A DNA stretch of 5,920 bases from Acetobacteraceae bacterium (GTDB lineage: Bacteria; Pseudomonadota; Alphaproteobacteria; Acetobacterales; Acetobacteraceae), in the NCBI GenBank assembly GCA_020853405.1, contig JADYYZ010000526.1:1-5920 (forward strand), given 5' to 3'. How positions within the stretch are numbered: position 1 is the first letter of the stretch; each line of letters begins with the position of its first letter. Positions 5,795 through 5,920 of this stretch are shown here, piece after piece. The notes beneath the pieces are model-generated. The model had not been told where the DNA came from. It worked only from the letters and a program-made list of their open reading frames with translations, and made no database searches. The position numbers and the translations under genes were made by a program.

Positions 5795-5920
5795 CGAACA
5801 GCTGGCGGGGAAACCGCGTCAGGCGCTCGTGACCATTGTCGGTGACCAGGATGGTTTCCGACATGCCGAACCCCTGGGCCAGCACGTAGCTGTGGAACAC
5901 CATGCCCGGCGCGAATGCCC
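5787..5920 (-). CDS. M24-family (creatinase/Xaa-Pro peptidase fold) protein, C-terminal end
   Basis: This minus-strand frame enters from the right edge and ends at TGA (5789-5787). It encodes 43 complete residues: AFAPGMVFHSYVLAQGFGMS, then ETILVTDNGHERLTRFPRQL, then FVS. The pattern PGMVFH...FG.SET.LVT.G.E.LT.FPR.LF is the usual C-terminus of M24 proteins annotated as Xaa-Pro peptidases or creatinases. Glu at 5858-5856 corresponds to the final metal ligand. Whether the gene is whole cannot be told. If the window closes into a circle, the frame continues as in the left copy, hits TAG and is only a remnant. If not, an intact gene may lie beyond 5920. It converges on the aspartate cluster and has no evident part in it. 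Confidence 0.6.
   Translation of the reverse strand, partial: AFAPGMVFHSYVLAQGFGMSETILVTDNGHERLTRFPRQLFVS
5797..5920. repeat. 124-bp direct repeat, right copy
   Basis: This block is identical to 1-124 in the same orientation and reaches the last base of the window. The repeat period is 5,796 bases. The bases just left of it (5787-5796) supply the natural stop codon of the encoded M24 tail; the matching bases of the left copy fall outside the window. Confidence 0.95.

Noticed and set aside
1..5920. CRISPR array, tRNA, rRNA, integrase, toxin-antitoxin or defence genes
   Set aside because: I saw no short spaced repeats, cloverleaf, recombinase motif or small paired genes. The only repeat of note is the long terminal one.
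1..5920. Small replicating plasmid interpretation of the terminal repeat
   Set aside because: No replication initiator, partition gene or iteron cluster is visible, so the redundancy is better read as circular assembly, tandem amplification or flanking repeats.

Overview
The window is high-GC bacterial DNA. It most likely comes from a Pseudomonadota, probably an alphaproteobacterium: the wobble positions are strongly G/C, and the IS5-type transposase scrap at the left resembles those common in that class. No taxonomic marker gene is present, so the placement is inferred.

Layout. Positions 1-618 hold no intact gene. They contain the 3' scrap of an M24-family (creatinase/Xaa-Pro peptidase fold) gene on the minus strand. 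This abuts the truncated 5' end of an IS5-family element on the same strand, whose outer end lies near 439. About 180 bases of unassigned DNA follow. Three plus-strand genes then form a tight, apparently co-transcribed cluster: an AspT-family exchanger (619-2304), aspartate 4-decarboxylase aspD (2346-3977) and a second, clearly different AspT-family exchanger (4003-5697). Gaps between them are 41 and 25 bases. The M24 3' end reappears on the minus strand at 5787-5920, pointing towards the cluster, with a small hairpin over its stop codon.

How the genes work together. In the known aspartate-alanine cycle, AspT brings L-aspartate in and takes L-alanine out. AspD beta-decarboxylates aspartate to alanine plus CO2, consuming an intracellular proton. 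The exchange is electrogenic, so the pair conserves energy and raises cytoplasmic pH. Here the one enzyme is bracketed by two exchanger paralogues. These differ at conserved positions: an arginine in TM3 is present only in the second exchanger, and an arginine in the C-terminal half is present only in the first.

The first 124 and last 124 bases are identical. The sequence may therefore be a terminally redundant (circular) contig with a unit of about 5,796 bp, a collapsed tandem amplification of the aspartate cluster, or a locus flanked by long direct repeats. The window alone cannot decide between these.
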